Below are positions 1-8,007 of a stretch of 64,000 bases of DNA, piece after piece. Both the position numbers and the translations under genes were made by a program. Each line of letters starts with the position of its first letter. Position 1 is the first letter of the stretch. A model generated the notes under the pieces. The model was not told the origin of the DNA and searched no databases. It saw only the letters and a program-made list of their open reading frames with translations. This DNA comes from Vibrio comitans (lineage in GTDB: Bacteria; Pseudomonadota; Gammaproteobacteria; Enterobacterales; Vibrionaceae): contig AP024866.1 in assembly GCA_024346835.1 (NCBI GenBank), positions 1,984,001 to 2,048,000 on the forward strand, in the 5' to 3' direction.

Positions 1-818
1 TTGAGCAACAACAATTAGCAAACATCGAATGGTTACTGACTGACGTAGATGATACGTTGACTTGGGAGGGACAACTTCCTGATGTCACTCTCAAAGCTCT
101 CTACGATTTGAAAGATGTCGGCATTAAGGTAGTCGCCGTTACTGGTGCGTGTGCCGGTTGGTGCGACCAAATTGCCAAAGTATGGCCCGTTCACGGTGCT
201 ATTGGAGAAAATGGCGCATTTTGGATGAGCCAAACCGAATCTGGCTTCGAAACTGAATCAAAGATCCCTCTCATTCAAATGCAGGTTCAACAAGCTGAGC
301 TGAAATTAGCTCTCGCCGACATCTTGGAAGATTATGAGGGAGTCGATTTTGCAGCGGACCAGCCATTTCGTTTCTGCGATGTAGCCATTAACCTCAGCCA
401 AGACCGAGAACCCGTTAGTGAACAAGTCGCTAAGGAGTTACTGATGAAAGCGAGGAGTTTGGTGATTAATGGCAATAACGTTAACGCCTCTCTTAGTTCA
501 ATTCATCTGAATGTGTGGATTGGCGAACACAGTAAACGCGTGACTAGCGAAGCGTACCTAAAGGCTCATTATTCTTGTAATGACATCGACCTAAACAAAG
601 TCGTTTATATCGGTGACTCTCAAAACGATGAGGCGATGTTCGCTTGGCTCCCCACTACATTTGGGGTGCGCAATATTCAAAAAGTGTTGCCAGACCTAAT
701 GCACAGGCCTAGCGTAATCTTAAGCAAAGACGGCGGATTTGGTTTCTCTGAGCTAGCGCGCAATATAATCGAAGCGAAACAGAACGGTCTTACAGGACAA
801 TTGTACCGTACCGCTTAA
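1..818 (+). CDS. HAD-superfamily (IIB-like) phosphatase, 5' end outside window
   Basis: The reading frame is open from base 3, before the first possible internal start (TTG at 57), so the true start lies left of the window. The residues just before that TTG give the HAD motif I nucleophile region, LLTDVDDT, which an internal start would remove. Motif IV is visible near the C-terminus as YIGDSQNDEAMF, with the two Mg-binding acidic residues. The cap between the motifs fits the Cof/sucrose-phosphatase/mannosyl-phosphoglycerate-phosphatase group (IIB), which usually hydrolyses sugar phosphates in the cytoplasm. The substrate cannot be told from sequence. A + strand terminator follows at 1058-1097. 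The family is secure, the reaction is inferred. Confidence 0.85.
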   Translation, partial: EQQQLANIEWLLTDVDDTLTWEGQLPDVTLKALYDLKDVGIKVVAVTGACAGWCDQIAKVWPVHGAIGENGAFWMSQTESGFETESKIPLIQMQVQQAELKLALADILEDYEGVDFAADQPFRFCDVAINLSQDREPVSEQVAKELLMKARSLVINGNNVNASLSSIHLNVWIGEHSKRVTSEAYLKAHYSCNDIDLNKVVYIGDSQNDEAMFAWLPTTFGVRNIQKVLPDLMHRPSVILSKDGGFGFSELARNIIEAKQNGLTGQLYRTA

Positions 819-826
819 CGGCAGTT

Positions 827-952
827 TTAGCCGAACAGCAACGCGGCTAAGAACACCACAATAAAGAAGATGAAGGGCGACAAGAAGCCAATTAGAAAGT
901 TTCGCGTTGGAGACCAAAGCAGCAGTAGCAATACGACAATCAGTAAGCTCAA
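827..952 (-). CDS. Possible 41-residue double-membrane-span small protein (TTG start)
   Basis: On the minus strand an open frame beginning TTG AGC TTA encodes about 41 residues that are almost wholly hydrophobic. A first segment of about 13 residues rich in Leu/Val ends in Trp, a short polar turn SPTRN follows, then a second hydrophobic segment of about 20 residues ending in LLFG and TAA. This hairpin pattern is typical of small inner-membrane proteins. A weak purine-rich GGGAAAG sits about 8 bases upstream of the TTG. The frame stays open upstream to a TAG but offers no ATG or GTG. It ends 9 bases from the HAD gene, convergently. It may instead be a decayed membrane gene or chance. I do not recognise a family. 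Confidence 0.3.
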   Translation of the reverse strand: MSLLIVVLLLLLWSPTRNFLIGFLSPFIFFIVVFLAALLFG

Positions 953-1057
953 GGAAGTTCTTTCCCAATTTATGAGTGACCGCAGAGGATGCCGTAGGAT
1001 ACGTCTCTAGACCAATGACTTGCACTGACATCTGATATGCCTTGATGTAATAAACAC

Positions 1058-1097
1058 GAGAGCCTAGAACATAAGATTTTCTAGGCTCTCTCTTTTT
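1058..1097 (+). terminator. Rho-independent terminator
   Basis: Perfect 12-bp stem (1058-1069 with 1079-1090), 9-base loop, then TCTTTTT on the + strand. It ends transcription from the HAD gene and separates it from the convergent small secreted gene. Confidence 0.85.
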
Positions 1098-1107
1098 GGC
1101 TACTTTA

Positions 1108-1275
1108 CTACTTTTCGTTCTTATAAAGCTTCCCGCTTTGTTTGCGACACTCAGTAATCATGATGTTGCCAATGTACTCGCCATTGACATAACAAGGCAG
1201 CCATGGAGTCGTACCAGCAAACGAGTTTGAAACAAAAGAGAGGCTCAACACAGCAGATAAAATAACAGTTTTCAT
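1108..1275 (-). CDS. Small secreted protein, 55 aa
   Basis: Encodes a 55-residue protein beginning MKTVILSAVLSLSFVSNSFAG, a convincing Sec signal peptide with a likely cut after SFA. The mature part is about 35 residues with two cysteines (PCYVNG and TECRKQ) and a basic, lysine-rich tail, so a single disulfide in the periplasm is plausible. I chose the ATG at 1275 over the one at 1281 and the upstream TTG at 1320 because a GAGG Shine-Dalgarno lies 8 bases before it and the signal peptide then starts at the Met. No family is recognised. It sits beside a small outer-membrane barrel gene on the same strand. Confidence 0.6.
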   Translation of the reverse strand: MKTVILSAVLSLSFVSNSFAGTTPWLPCYVNGEYIGNIMITECRKQSGKLYKNEK

Positions 1276-1361
1276 GATCATTTCCTCACAACGACAATGA
1301 CCATTTCTACGCAGTGCCAATAGTTAAGTTCAGGTTAGCCCATCAATGAAGTGCTACTCAA

Positions 1362-1748
1362 TCAGAAATACACCTTAATCCCTGCTCTTGCTTCCAACTC
1401 AACATCCAACTCATCAAGATAAATAGCCGGAGTAAGGTCAACATAAAACCCTACAGGCTTAACCCGAAACTCAGCACCTATGCCAGGAGTCAGCGCGACA
1501 TAGTGCTGGTTTCTATCCACATACTGCCCACCAATAAATAGATACATGGGTGTTCCCGACACCGCAAAGGTTTTGTTCGCTCCAATACCAAACTGGTCAT
1601 CCAAGCTCACATTCATTCGAAAGCCATTGTGCGCCACATCCAGTCCCCAAAACGGCTTACCTACCGATACACCAATCCCCGTCTCAGCCTTAGCAACGAA
1701 CGATGCACTCATACCTGCGATCAACAAAAGACTCATTAACTTTTTCAT
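1362..1748 (-). CDS. Small beta-barrel-like outer-membrane protein, 128 aa
   Basis: Begins MKKLMSLLLIAGMSASFVAKA, a signal peptide with an AKA cleavage site, preceded by GGAAG about 4 bases upstream. The mature part has alternating hydrophobic and polar residues and repeated glycines (TGIGVSVGKPFWG, FGIGANKTFAV, YLFIGGQYV, ELEARAGIKVYF). It ends in Phe, the usual C-terminal signature recognised by the BAM complex. About 108 mature residues would make a small barrel of perhaps eight strands. Many vibrios carry such uncharacterised proteins. No ligand or function can be read from the sequence. Confidence 0.7.
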   Translation of the reverse strand: MKKLMSLLLIAGMSASFVAKAETGIGVSVGKPFWGLDVAHNGFRMNVSLDDQFGIGANKTFAVSGTPMYLFIGGQYVDRNQHYVALTPGIGAEFRVKPVGFYVDLTPAIYLDELDVELEARAGIKVYF

Positions 1749-1941
1749 ATTACTTCCACTGCAACAATTTGCACGGATAGTAAAACGGTAAAATGTGTAA
1801 GTTGTTAATGAGAAAGAGAATTTACGGTTCTCTTACAGTTCTGTTTAGGATTTATTCGAGTTGGAACATAAGCCGGACAAAGCGGAGACGCTCTAGAGTA
1901 GAACTAATTTTGGGCTGTGGGTTAAGACATCGATTTGGTAT

Positions 1942-1963
1942 AAAAAAGGGCACCGAAGTACCC
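1942..1963 (-). terminator. Rho-independent terminator of the lipoprotein gene
   Basis: Read on the minus strand: GGGTAC, loop TTCG, GTGCCC (one G-U pair), then six Ts. It lies 24 bases after the stop of the large lipoprotein gene. Confidence 0.85.
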
Positions 1964-1986
1964 CATTGAAGAAATTATTGAAATAA

Positions 1987-3474
1987 CTAGATTAATTCGC
2001 AGGCTTCCTGACTAAAGCTAGGCACTTCAGGTGGTGTTACTACATAATCAGGACATTCATCGATATACGTACCATCAGGGTATTGTACTCTGCGCTTTTG
2101 ATAGCCGTTCAAATCACGCGTGGTGGTAATGGTCTTACCATCAGCGTATTCCACCAATGATTTTTGCATCCATACAGGCATTGGGGCGAAGCTATCTTGT
2201 TGACTCCAGGCAATATTCCAACTATCTATTTCACTCATTATCAGAGTGTGCTCTGTGATATCATATTGCATCAATGAAGATAGGCCAGTGGTGTCAATTT
2301 GATATTCCATCGACATCATTTGATCATTTTGATCTCGTGCTACAAACTCCCTAACAACAAGAGCATTGTCAAACTGCTCAAATTTGCAGTCCTCTTCAGA
2401 GTTTACAATACTAGGCTGTGTTGAACGTTCATAACGAAAGAAATCTCTATTTGTCGATTCCCATTCATCTTCGATATTTACTAGTAACTCGCAAGTTAAA
2501 CTATCAGTACCTTGCTCGTCTGTCTCAGTTCTTAAGTAGGTACCCTCTTTTAAGAAGATCCCTTCACTTTCACCCTCTGCTAAATTAGAGAACACAACAC
2601 TCCGCTTCCACTCAGTTTGAGAGACTGAAAAGTCATCAATGAAACCTTCTCTGCCTTGAACTTCACCGGTACTTGTACTGTTATTCATTCCATAATCTAG
2701 AATCCAATCAAATCCTCGGTCCACATACCAACTGTATTCAGGACTGCCCGCTGTGTAGATGTACTGATACATCCATACATCATTACCTTTAGCCAGTAGC
2801 TCGGTTGTTTCTCTAAATGAGCGCTGCAAGCCTTCTACCATTTTGACAGCAAGCGCGTGAGCTTCCGGATCGTTGCTAGCTATATAGTCAGAGAATATCT
2901 GCTCCTTAGATAAATTGTACGCCTCGCTCATATCAAATAGTGCTTGATCATACACAACTCGAATCTGCTCTAGTAACTCTTGATTCTCTAATATTTGCTC
3001 ACAGTTATATTTGGAGTAGTCATGCTCGACCGCTAGTAAACTGTACATTCCTTGCCAAGCAGTTGAAGTTAGAGGCGTAATATGAACATTATCAAATCCA
3101 TTATCGGTTGCTGAATTAGGCGCGATAGTCATCATATAGGGTTCTTCCACCACCCCAGTATCCAAGTCAACGGCACCTTCAGGAACCATCACTTTGATCG
3201 GCACAGCTTCTAGGCATTGCTGCTGAAAATCGCTTAAAGCTAACTCGTAGCCGCCTGAGCTGTCAGTAATAGCTGAAGGTTCACCATCATCTTCTACTCC
3301 ATTATTATTGAGATCTAGAAAAACCGTAGCGCCTTCAATATAACCATCGATTGCTTTGCCTGATATTGACGTTGTAATGGGTTGCTCACCATCATCGGAA
3401 GAACTATCTCCACAACCGACTATGGATGTGGCTATCAAAGACAATACTAAAGGAGGTAGAAAATGTTTGTTCAT
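1987..3474 (-). CDS. Large lipoprotein with N-terminal Ig-like/carboxypeptidase-regulatory-like domain
   Basis: 495 residues. The N-terminus MNKHFLPPLVLSLIATSIVGCGDSS is a type II signal with lipobox SIVGC, so Cys21 should be lipidated. Residues about 38-80 (ISGKAIDGYIEGATVFLD, NNNGVEDDGEPSAITDSSGGYEL) match the SdrD-B/carboxypeptidase-regulatory pattern of a beta-sandwich with a Ca-loop-like DLNNNGVEDDGE, common on secreted proteins of marine bacteria. The rest, rich in Asp/Glu, Tyr and Trp, is unrecognised. Asp after the lipid Cys is not at +2 (Gly is), so outer-membrane sorting is expected. The gene appears to be a single-gene unit, with its own terminator and a divergent gene upstream. 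Confidence 0.75.
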   Translation of the reverse strand: MNKHFLPPLVLSLIATSIVGCGDSSSDDGEQPITTSISGKAIDGYIEGATVFLDLNNNGVEDDGEPSAITDSSGGYELALSDFQQQCLEAVPIKVMVPEGAVDLDTGVVEEPYMMTIAPNSATDNGFDNVHITPLTSTAWQGMYSLLAVEHDYSKYNCEQILENQELLEQIRVVYDQALFDMSEAYNLSKEQIFSDYIASNDPEAHALAVKMVEGLQRSFRETTELLAKGNDVWMYQYIYTAGSPEYSWYVDRGFDWILDYGMNNSTSTGEVQGREGFIDDFSVSQTEWKRSVVFSNLAEGESEGIFLKEGTYLRTETDEQGTDSLTCELLVNIEDEWESTNRDFFRYERSTQPSIVNSEEDCKFEQFDNALVVREFVARDQNDQMMSMEYQIDTTGLSSLMQYDITEHTLIMSEIDSWNIAWSQQDSFAPMPVWMQKSLVEYADGKTITTTRDLNGYQKRRVQYPDGTYIDECPDYVVTPPEVPSFSQEACELI

Positions 3475-3689
3475 GTTTTTGTCGCCTAATTATCAATAAG
3501 AAAGAGCAAAACTAACGATTACAAATGCAAGGAATTTTATCTGATTACTCAAAGATAGTATTATCACTTTACGCCACTCGATACATTTACCTCCCCTTGA
3601 CTGAATTTACTTATATTCATTCAACAGTTGCGTCCGTCATACAAATCCCTTTAAATGTATGACTTAATGGATTTTTCTTAAGGATCACT

Positions 3690-3941
3690 GTGTATCTAGT
3701 ACTGTACTGTCATAACATTGGCATGACTGATTTCTCTTTTTTTGAGACCGAAGATTTTGATAAGGATGATGGCTACATCGTTCGGGGTAAGTGGCCTAAT
3801 GAGCAAGCTTTTCGAGACTATTTGAACAAAGAGTTCTCTGATCTTAGTGATTATCAGGTGCTTGATTTAATCGCTGAAGGGAAAGTAGCGGAAGAGTATA
3901 CGCGAAGCGAATTGCTAGAGCGTGCCAATGCTATAAGCTAA
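3690..3941 (+). CDS. Small acidic hypothetical protein, 83 aa, GTG start
   Basis: Start GTG at 3690 has AAGGA five bases upstream (3680-3684). The next in-frame ATG (3723) has no such site. The product is soluble, with no signal peptide, acidic and helix-prone in the second half (EQAFRDYLNKEFSDLSDYQVLDLIAEGKVAEEYTRSELLERANA). It lies 48 bases upstream of the exporter gene on the same strand and may be co-transcribed. The family is not recognised. Confidence 0.55.
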   Translation: MYLVLYCHNIGMTDFSFFETEDFDKDDGYIVRGKWPNEQAFRDYLNKEFSDLSDYQVLDLIAEGKVAEEYTRSELLERANAIS

Positions 3942-3989
3942 CCATTATTTGTTCTATTTTAAGTACAAAAAAGCATAACTAGGAAGGCT

Positions 3990-5255
3990 ATGTCAGGGTT
4001 AAAACGAGAGATAACATTGATTGGTGGCATAGGTCAGATGTCCACCACCCTGCTTGGTACTGGGCTTTTTATGGTGCCTGCTATTGCGGCAAGCATTGCA
4101 GGACAAGACATGCTTTGGGCATGGTGGTTGCTCATCTTTGCGGTGTGCCCGATCGCCTTCACCTTTGCCGCCCTTGGCAAGCGTTATCCCAATGCTGGTG
4201 GTGCCTCTTACTTTGTAAAACAAGCTTTCGGCTCACGCCTTGAAAAAGCCATTGCCCTACTGTTTATCAGTGTTATTCCTGTTGGTGTGCCGGCTGCTAT
4301 AGCCATTGCAGGAGGGTTTGCTCAGCAATTTCTGCCCAACGTTCTCGCGCAGCCCATCATCGCTCAACTGCTAGTAGTTGGACTTTTAATGATGGTTAAC
4401 TTTTCTGGGAGTAAGATCTCTAGCCAATTCCAAACAGGTATTGCCATTGGCATATTGGTATTGGTTGGACTTTTTGTCTGGTTTAGTGATGTTTCGCCTT
4501 CTGATAGCGTTCCTGCTTCTTTCTCTATCAGTAACCTTCCCGCGATTGGCAGCGCTGTGGCTGTGATGTTCTGGTGCTTTGTGGGCATTGAGGCCTTTGC
4601 GCATATGGGTGAAGAGTTTAAGCGACCTGAGCGAGACTACCCTATCGCCATCTTAGTGGGTTGTCTCATTGCAGGTACCGTTTACTATTTGTTTTCTTTA
4701 GTTGTGCTCAAGCATCAAGCCTTTGGAACGCAAGAGCTGAATACCACCTCTGTGCCTTATCTTTCCAATTTACTATTTGGTTCAGGACTCACTTGGGTAA
4801 TCAGTTTAACGGGGTTTTTAGCATGCTTTGCCACCATAAATCTATACACTCAAAGCTTATCTCGAATGATTTGGGCTCTGGCAAGAGAGTACAAACCTTC
4901 TAGCCAAGTAGCGCGAATATCTACCAAGGGTGTGCCATCTGTGGCAACGGTTATTGTTGGCATTACTCTCGCACTATCGTGTGTGTTTGGAGAGCTTTCA
5001 AATATCAATATCGAGGTATTCTTGACCCTCGCCAATGGCATTTTTGTGGTGATCTACCTGTTCGCTATGCTCAGCGCAATTAAGCTACTAAACGGGAAGG
5101 GAAAGGTCCTTGCGATATTTTCGACAATTTTATGTGTTCTTGTATTGTTCTCTATAGGACTTGCAATGAGTTATGCCATTATTCTTTTGGCACTAATCTG
5201 GCTATTAATTCCAAAATTTAACACTGAGAACTTACGAAATAAAGCTTCTACTTAA
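3990..5255 (+). CDS. yjeH: YjeH-type L-methionine/branched-chain amino acid exporter (APC superfamily)
   Basis: 421 residues with about 12 hydrophobic segments. The N-terminus MSGLKREITLIGGIGQMSTTLLGTG and the following PNAGGASYFVKQAFGSRLE closely follow E. coli YjeH, an inner-membrane exporter of L-methionine and branched-chain amino acids. The first unwound helix shows the APC glycine-rich STTLLGTGLFMVPA. Length matches the family (about 418). AGGAAGG precedes the ATG at 3990. No regulator is adjacent. Substrate is inferred from the YjeH relation only. Confidence 0.85.
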   Translation: MSGLKREITLIGGIGQMSTTLLGTGLFMVPAIAASIAGQDMLWAWWLLIFAVCPIAFTFAALGKRYPNAGGASYFVKQAFGSRLEKAIALLFISVIPVGVPAAIAIAGGFAQQFLPNVLAQPIIAQLLVVGLLMMVNFSGSKISSQFQTGIAIGILVLVGLFVWFSDVSPSDSVPASFSISNLPAIGSAVAVMFWCFVGIEAFAHMGEEFKRPERDYPIAILVGCLIAGTVYYLFSLVVLKHQAFGTQELNTTSVPYLSNLLFGSGLTWVISLTGFLACFATINLYTQSLSRMIWALAREYKPSSQVARISTKGVPSVATVIVGITLALSCVFGELSNINIEVFLTLANGIFVVIYLFAMLSAIKLLNGKGKVLAIFSTILCVLVLFSIGLAMSYAIILLALIWLLIPKFNTENLRNKAST

Positions 5256-5683
5256 TTACTGTTTTATGCACCTTGTAATATAGATTGTTATTTTATAGGC
5301 AATATCTATATCTATATTTATATACCGATTTATATTAAATACCGCTAAACAGCATAATCCACCCATGCACATGAGATTAATAATTAAGCAGACCCTTTAA
5401 TTCTAATACCCTCCGCCTATTAAATTCGCTTCAAATAGCAAATCAAAATCATACAACTTATCCCTATTTTTCATAGCTATACCTGAATACGAGGATTCAA
5501 TCCTTCAAACGCGATTGTACTATTTCTCTTCATTAATAAAAAATCCGCTTCGTGCTTTTCATCGTTTAACAAAACGTAATAGCTCAATAAAAAGCAATAG
5601 CTAATGCTATTAAAAAATAATAATTAATTATTCCTATGACAGTTTCATGGGATTTTATACGAAAAGGAAATCATGGTTTTATT
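5256..5683. other. 428-base AT-rich intergenic leader before the porin
   Basis: Strongly AT-rich, with repeated TATATCTATATCTATATTTATATA near 5300 and runs such as TTAATTAATTATT just before the porin. It probably holds the porin promoter, a long 5' UTR and regulator sites, as expected for a regulated porin. I see no coding potential and no clear terminator for the exporter gene. No binding site can be assigned with confidence. Confidence 0.5.
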
Positions 5684-6700
5684 ATGAAATTAAAACTATC
5701 AGTTATCGCAGTATCTAGCATCTTCGCCTCCACTTTAGCTTCGGCAGCAACCGTTTATCAAAGCGATGATACTATTTTAAACTTCGGCGGCCGCGCCGAA
5801 GTCAGAGGCAACTTCTCTGATGCCAACAAAACAGACGACAACGGTCGCACTTATGCTGATGCTTCTCGCGTTCGACTAAGTGTTGATGGCACTCAAAAGC
5901 TGTCTGAAGAGATCGCCTTCTTTGGTAAATATGAATTCGAGCTGACAGAAAATGAAGATGGTGAAAAAGATGATGTTGCCGTTAACACTCGTTTCTTATA
6001 CGCCGGTGTAGAAACCAACATTGGTAACTTCTATTACGGCCACCAAAACAATGCAGTAACCTATCTAACAGATTGGACCGATGCTGCAGAAACTTACAGT
6101 GGTTACATTAACGAATACAGTGTCGCTACCGCTGATAGAGCTAAAAATGTATTGCGTTATGAGTGGACGACAAACTCAGGTCTGACAGTACAAGTTGACG
6201 GTAACTTTAACTCTGATAGTGAATCAGCAAAAAGTAATGGCTATGGCGCTGTAATCGCGTACGCACTGCCGTTTGGCCTAGATGTAGGTATTGGTTACGC
6301 TGCCAGTGATGAGACCTACGGTAACGGCAATGACACCGATACCACAGACGCGTTTATGGCAGCAGCAAAATATACCCATGAAAATGGTTTGTGGGTAGCA
6401 GCGCTTTACCAAGGTGGTGATATCTCCGCTGAAGGAGTAAAAGGCTCTCAATACAATGCCGCTGACGCTTATGTTGGTTATGCGTTTGGACAAAACAACG
6501 TAAACCTCACCTACAGCTACTTCCACGCTGAAGATATCAAAGAGCTTGATATTAACTTCGTTGGTCTAGAATACGCTCGCTACATGGGTGATGCTGCCTT
6601 CTTTGCTAGCTACAAGATCAACCTACTTGACGAGGGTCAAGGTGGTATCGGCGACAACGACCAAGACGAAGTAATGCTAGGTATGCGTTACAGCTTCTAA
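5684..6700 (+). CDS. Outer-membrane porin (Gram-negative porin family)
   Basis: From the ATG at 5684 the protein is 338 residues, with signal peptide MKLKLSVIAVSSIFASTLASA and mature start ATVYQSDDT. An upstream ATG (5636) would bury the signal, so I reject it. Aggressive beta-strand alternation, NFGGRAEVRGNF, YYGHQNNAVTYLTDW and the C-terminal MLGMRYSF (terminal Phe) are those of trimeric general porins of the OmpU/OmpC class in vibrios. Acidic loops dominate (NEDGEKDD, GNDTDTTDA), suggesting cation preference. AAGGAAA lies about 15 bases upstream. A stable hairpin follows the stop, and an AraC-type regulator gene lies next downstream, a plausible controller. Confidence 0.9.
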   Translation: MKLKLSVIAVSSIFASTLASAATVYQSDDTILNFGGRAEVRGNFSDANKTDDNGRTYADASRVRLSVDGTQKLSEEIAFFGKYEFELTENEDGEKDDVAVNTRFLYAGVETNIGNFYYGHQNNAVTYLTDWTDAAETYSGYINEYSVATADRAKNVLRYEWTTNSGLTVQVDGNFNSDSESAKSNGYGAVIAYALPFGLDVGIGYAASDETYGNGNDTDTTDAFMAAAKYTHENGLWVAALYQGGDISAEGVKGSQYNAADAYVGYAFGQNNVNLTYSYFHAEDIKELDINFVGLEYARYMGDAAFFASYKINLLDEGQGGIGDNDQDEVMLGMRYSF

Positions 6701-6711
6701 GCCGTTTTCCA

Positions 6712-6740
6712 AAGAGCTCTACACTCGGTGTGGAGCTCTT
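6712..6740 (+). terminator. Hairpin after the porin gene
   Basis: 13-bp stem (6712-6724 with 6728-6740, one G-T pair) closing a three-base loop TCG. No real T-run follows, so it may stabilise the mRNA 3' end rather than act alone as a terminator. Confidence 0.6.
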
Positions 6741-6806
6741 ATCATCATTAAACGAAAAAGCAGCATACCCGACTCATCCTTTCACCCTGATTACACTCTA
6801 TCCTCG

Positions 6807-7784
6807 ATGCGCAAAGACTCTCACTCACTTCTATTAACAGCTACCGATTCAATGCTTTTCTTCATTCCCTATTTAGAGCGAAACAAGATTGATTGGCAAA
6901 CCATAGCAGAGAGTGTTGATTTACCAGTGAGTTACTCTGGTAGCGAGAAGTGGATCCCGATAAAAAACTTTTCCTTATTTATAAAAAAGATAACCCTACT
7001 ATGCGCGCCTGATATGCCCATCATTGTAGGGCAAGAGGCGGCGGAAAGTTTACTTCGCGACAAACGTGGTTTCTTCACACCCGATGATACTTTCCAACAC
7101 GCCCTAACTGCGATCATAACGCACTCTCACCTTTTAACTCGACAAAACACCTATTGGTTAGAAAAAATAAATGGGCACTGGTGTTTATGTAATCGAGGTA
7201 ACCTTTCGGTGACATTTCCAGGATATGCCGCCGTTGAATGGTTCCGCATTTCAATGTTACTGCATTTATGTCGCCACTGGTTGGGCAAAGACTGGATGCC
7301 TATTCAAGTGAATATGATGACAGCCTTGCATCAAGGATATCAGTATGAATCTCTGCTACTCAAAGGTAGCGAAGTTGCTTACAACCAGCCTTATCTTAAA
7401 ATTCAATTGCCATCTTTATCACGCTTTGAACCTTTGGTGAGTCGCTCATTACACTCTCGTAATATCCAAGAAATTAAATTGTTGGCTGAAACGTACTGTC
7501 ATCTGCCAAGCTTCAAGATCGAATGGTTAGCCTCACTATTTGGCGTTACCAGAAAAACCTTATATCGCTATCTCAAAGATAATAACACCACCTTTAAGGA
7601 GTTAAAGAAGCAGGCCATTTTGAATAAAGCGACTCAACTTTTAACTGAATCCGATGACAGTATCAGCAGTGTTGCTTGGCGTATGGGATATAGTGACGTG
7701 TCCAACTTCAATCGTGCAATTAAGGCTATTGCCAACAAAACACCGACTCAAATAAGACATAAAAACAAAGGTTTACTCGAATAG
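6807..7784 (+). CDS. AraC-family transcriptional regulator
   Basis: 325 residues. The C-terminal third has two helix-turn-helix units: FKIEWLASLFGVTRKTLYRYLKD and the AraC signature MGYSDVSNFNRAIKAIANKTPTQIR. The N-terminal 200 residues (PYLERNKIDWQTIAESVDLPVS and so on) resemble the OruR/ArgR-type arabinose-binding-like domain PF12625. There is no strong Shine-Dalgarno before the ATG at 6807; the alternative Met in TDSMLFF is possible. It lies 66 bases beyond the porin hairpin on the same strand and may control the porin. That link is inference from position. Confidence 0.85.
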   Translation: MRKDSHSLLLTATDSMLFFIPYLERNKIDWQTIAESVDLPVSYSGSEKWIPIKNFSLFIKKITLLCAPDMPIIVGQEAAESLLRDKRGFFTPDDTFQHALTAIITHSHLLTRQNTYWLEKINGHWCLCNRGNLSVTFPGYAAVEWFRISMLLHLCRHWLGKDWMPIQVNMMTALHQGYQYESLLLKGSEVAYNQPYLKIQLPSLSRFEPLVSRSLHSRNIQEIKLLAETYCHLPSFKIEWLASLFGVTRKTLYRYLKDNNTTFKELKKQAILNKATQLLTESDDSISSVAWRMGYSDVSNFNRAIKAIANKTPTQIRHKNKGLLE

Positions 7785-7917
7785 ATAAGACTCTAGTTCC
7801 AACGTATGCACCTCTAAAAAGTCCCCAAATGACCTACTTAGCTAATTCTCTTAATCGTACTATGTGATTAAGGAGCAAAATCTCTCCTTGGTCAGTTTCA
7901 AAAACTGCCTATTCGAC

Positions 7918-7959
7918 AAATAGCGCCTATTGATTACTCCCGATCAACTGGCGCTATTT
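7918..7959 (+). promoter_or_regulatory. Nested hairpin in the leader of the LacI gene
   Basis: Perfect 10-bp arms AAATAGCGCC (7918-7927) and GGCGCTATTT (7950-7959) enclose a second pair TTGAT (7930-7934) / ATCAA (7943-7947). A separate 7-bp inverted repeat CTTAATC/GATTAAG lies at 7850-7872. The large hairpin ends in TTTTCC, so it could be a terminator for the AraC gene, an attenuator, or a paired operator for the LacI protein itself. Confidence 0.5.
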
Positions 7960-8007
7960 TCCACAAGCAAAAAGCAAGTATCGCAGTTAAGAAGTTGGGA
8001 AAACGCT

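Noticed and set aside
753..1031. 92-codon minus-strand frame overlapping the HAD gene
   Set aside because: It overlaps the end of the HAD gene antisense and has no family features. Another minus frame in the same stretch (827-952) has a far more protein-like hydrophobic pattern.
5300..5683. Small RNA gene in the AT-rich region before the porin
   Set aside because: No clear promoter-terminator pair is visible and the region is explained as a long porin leader.
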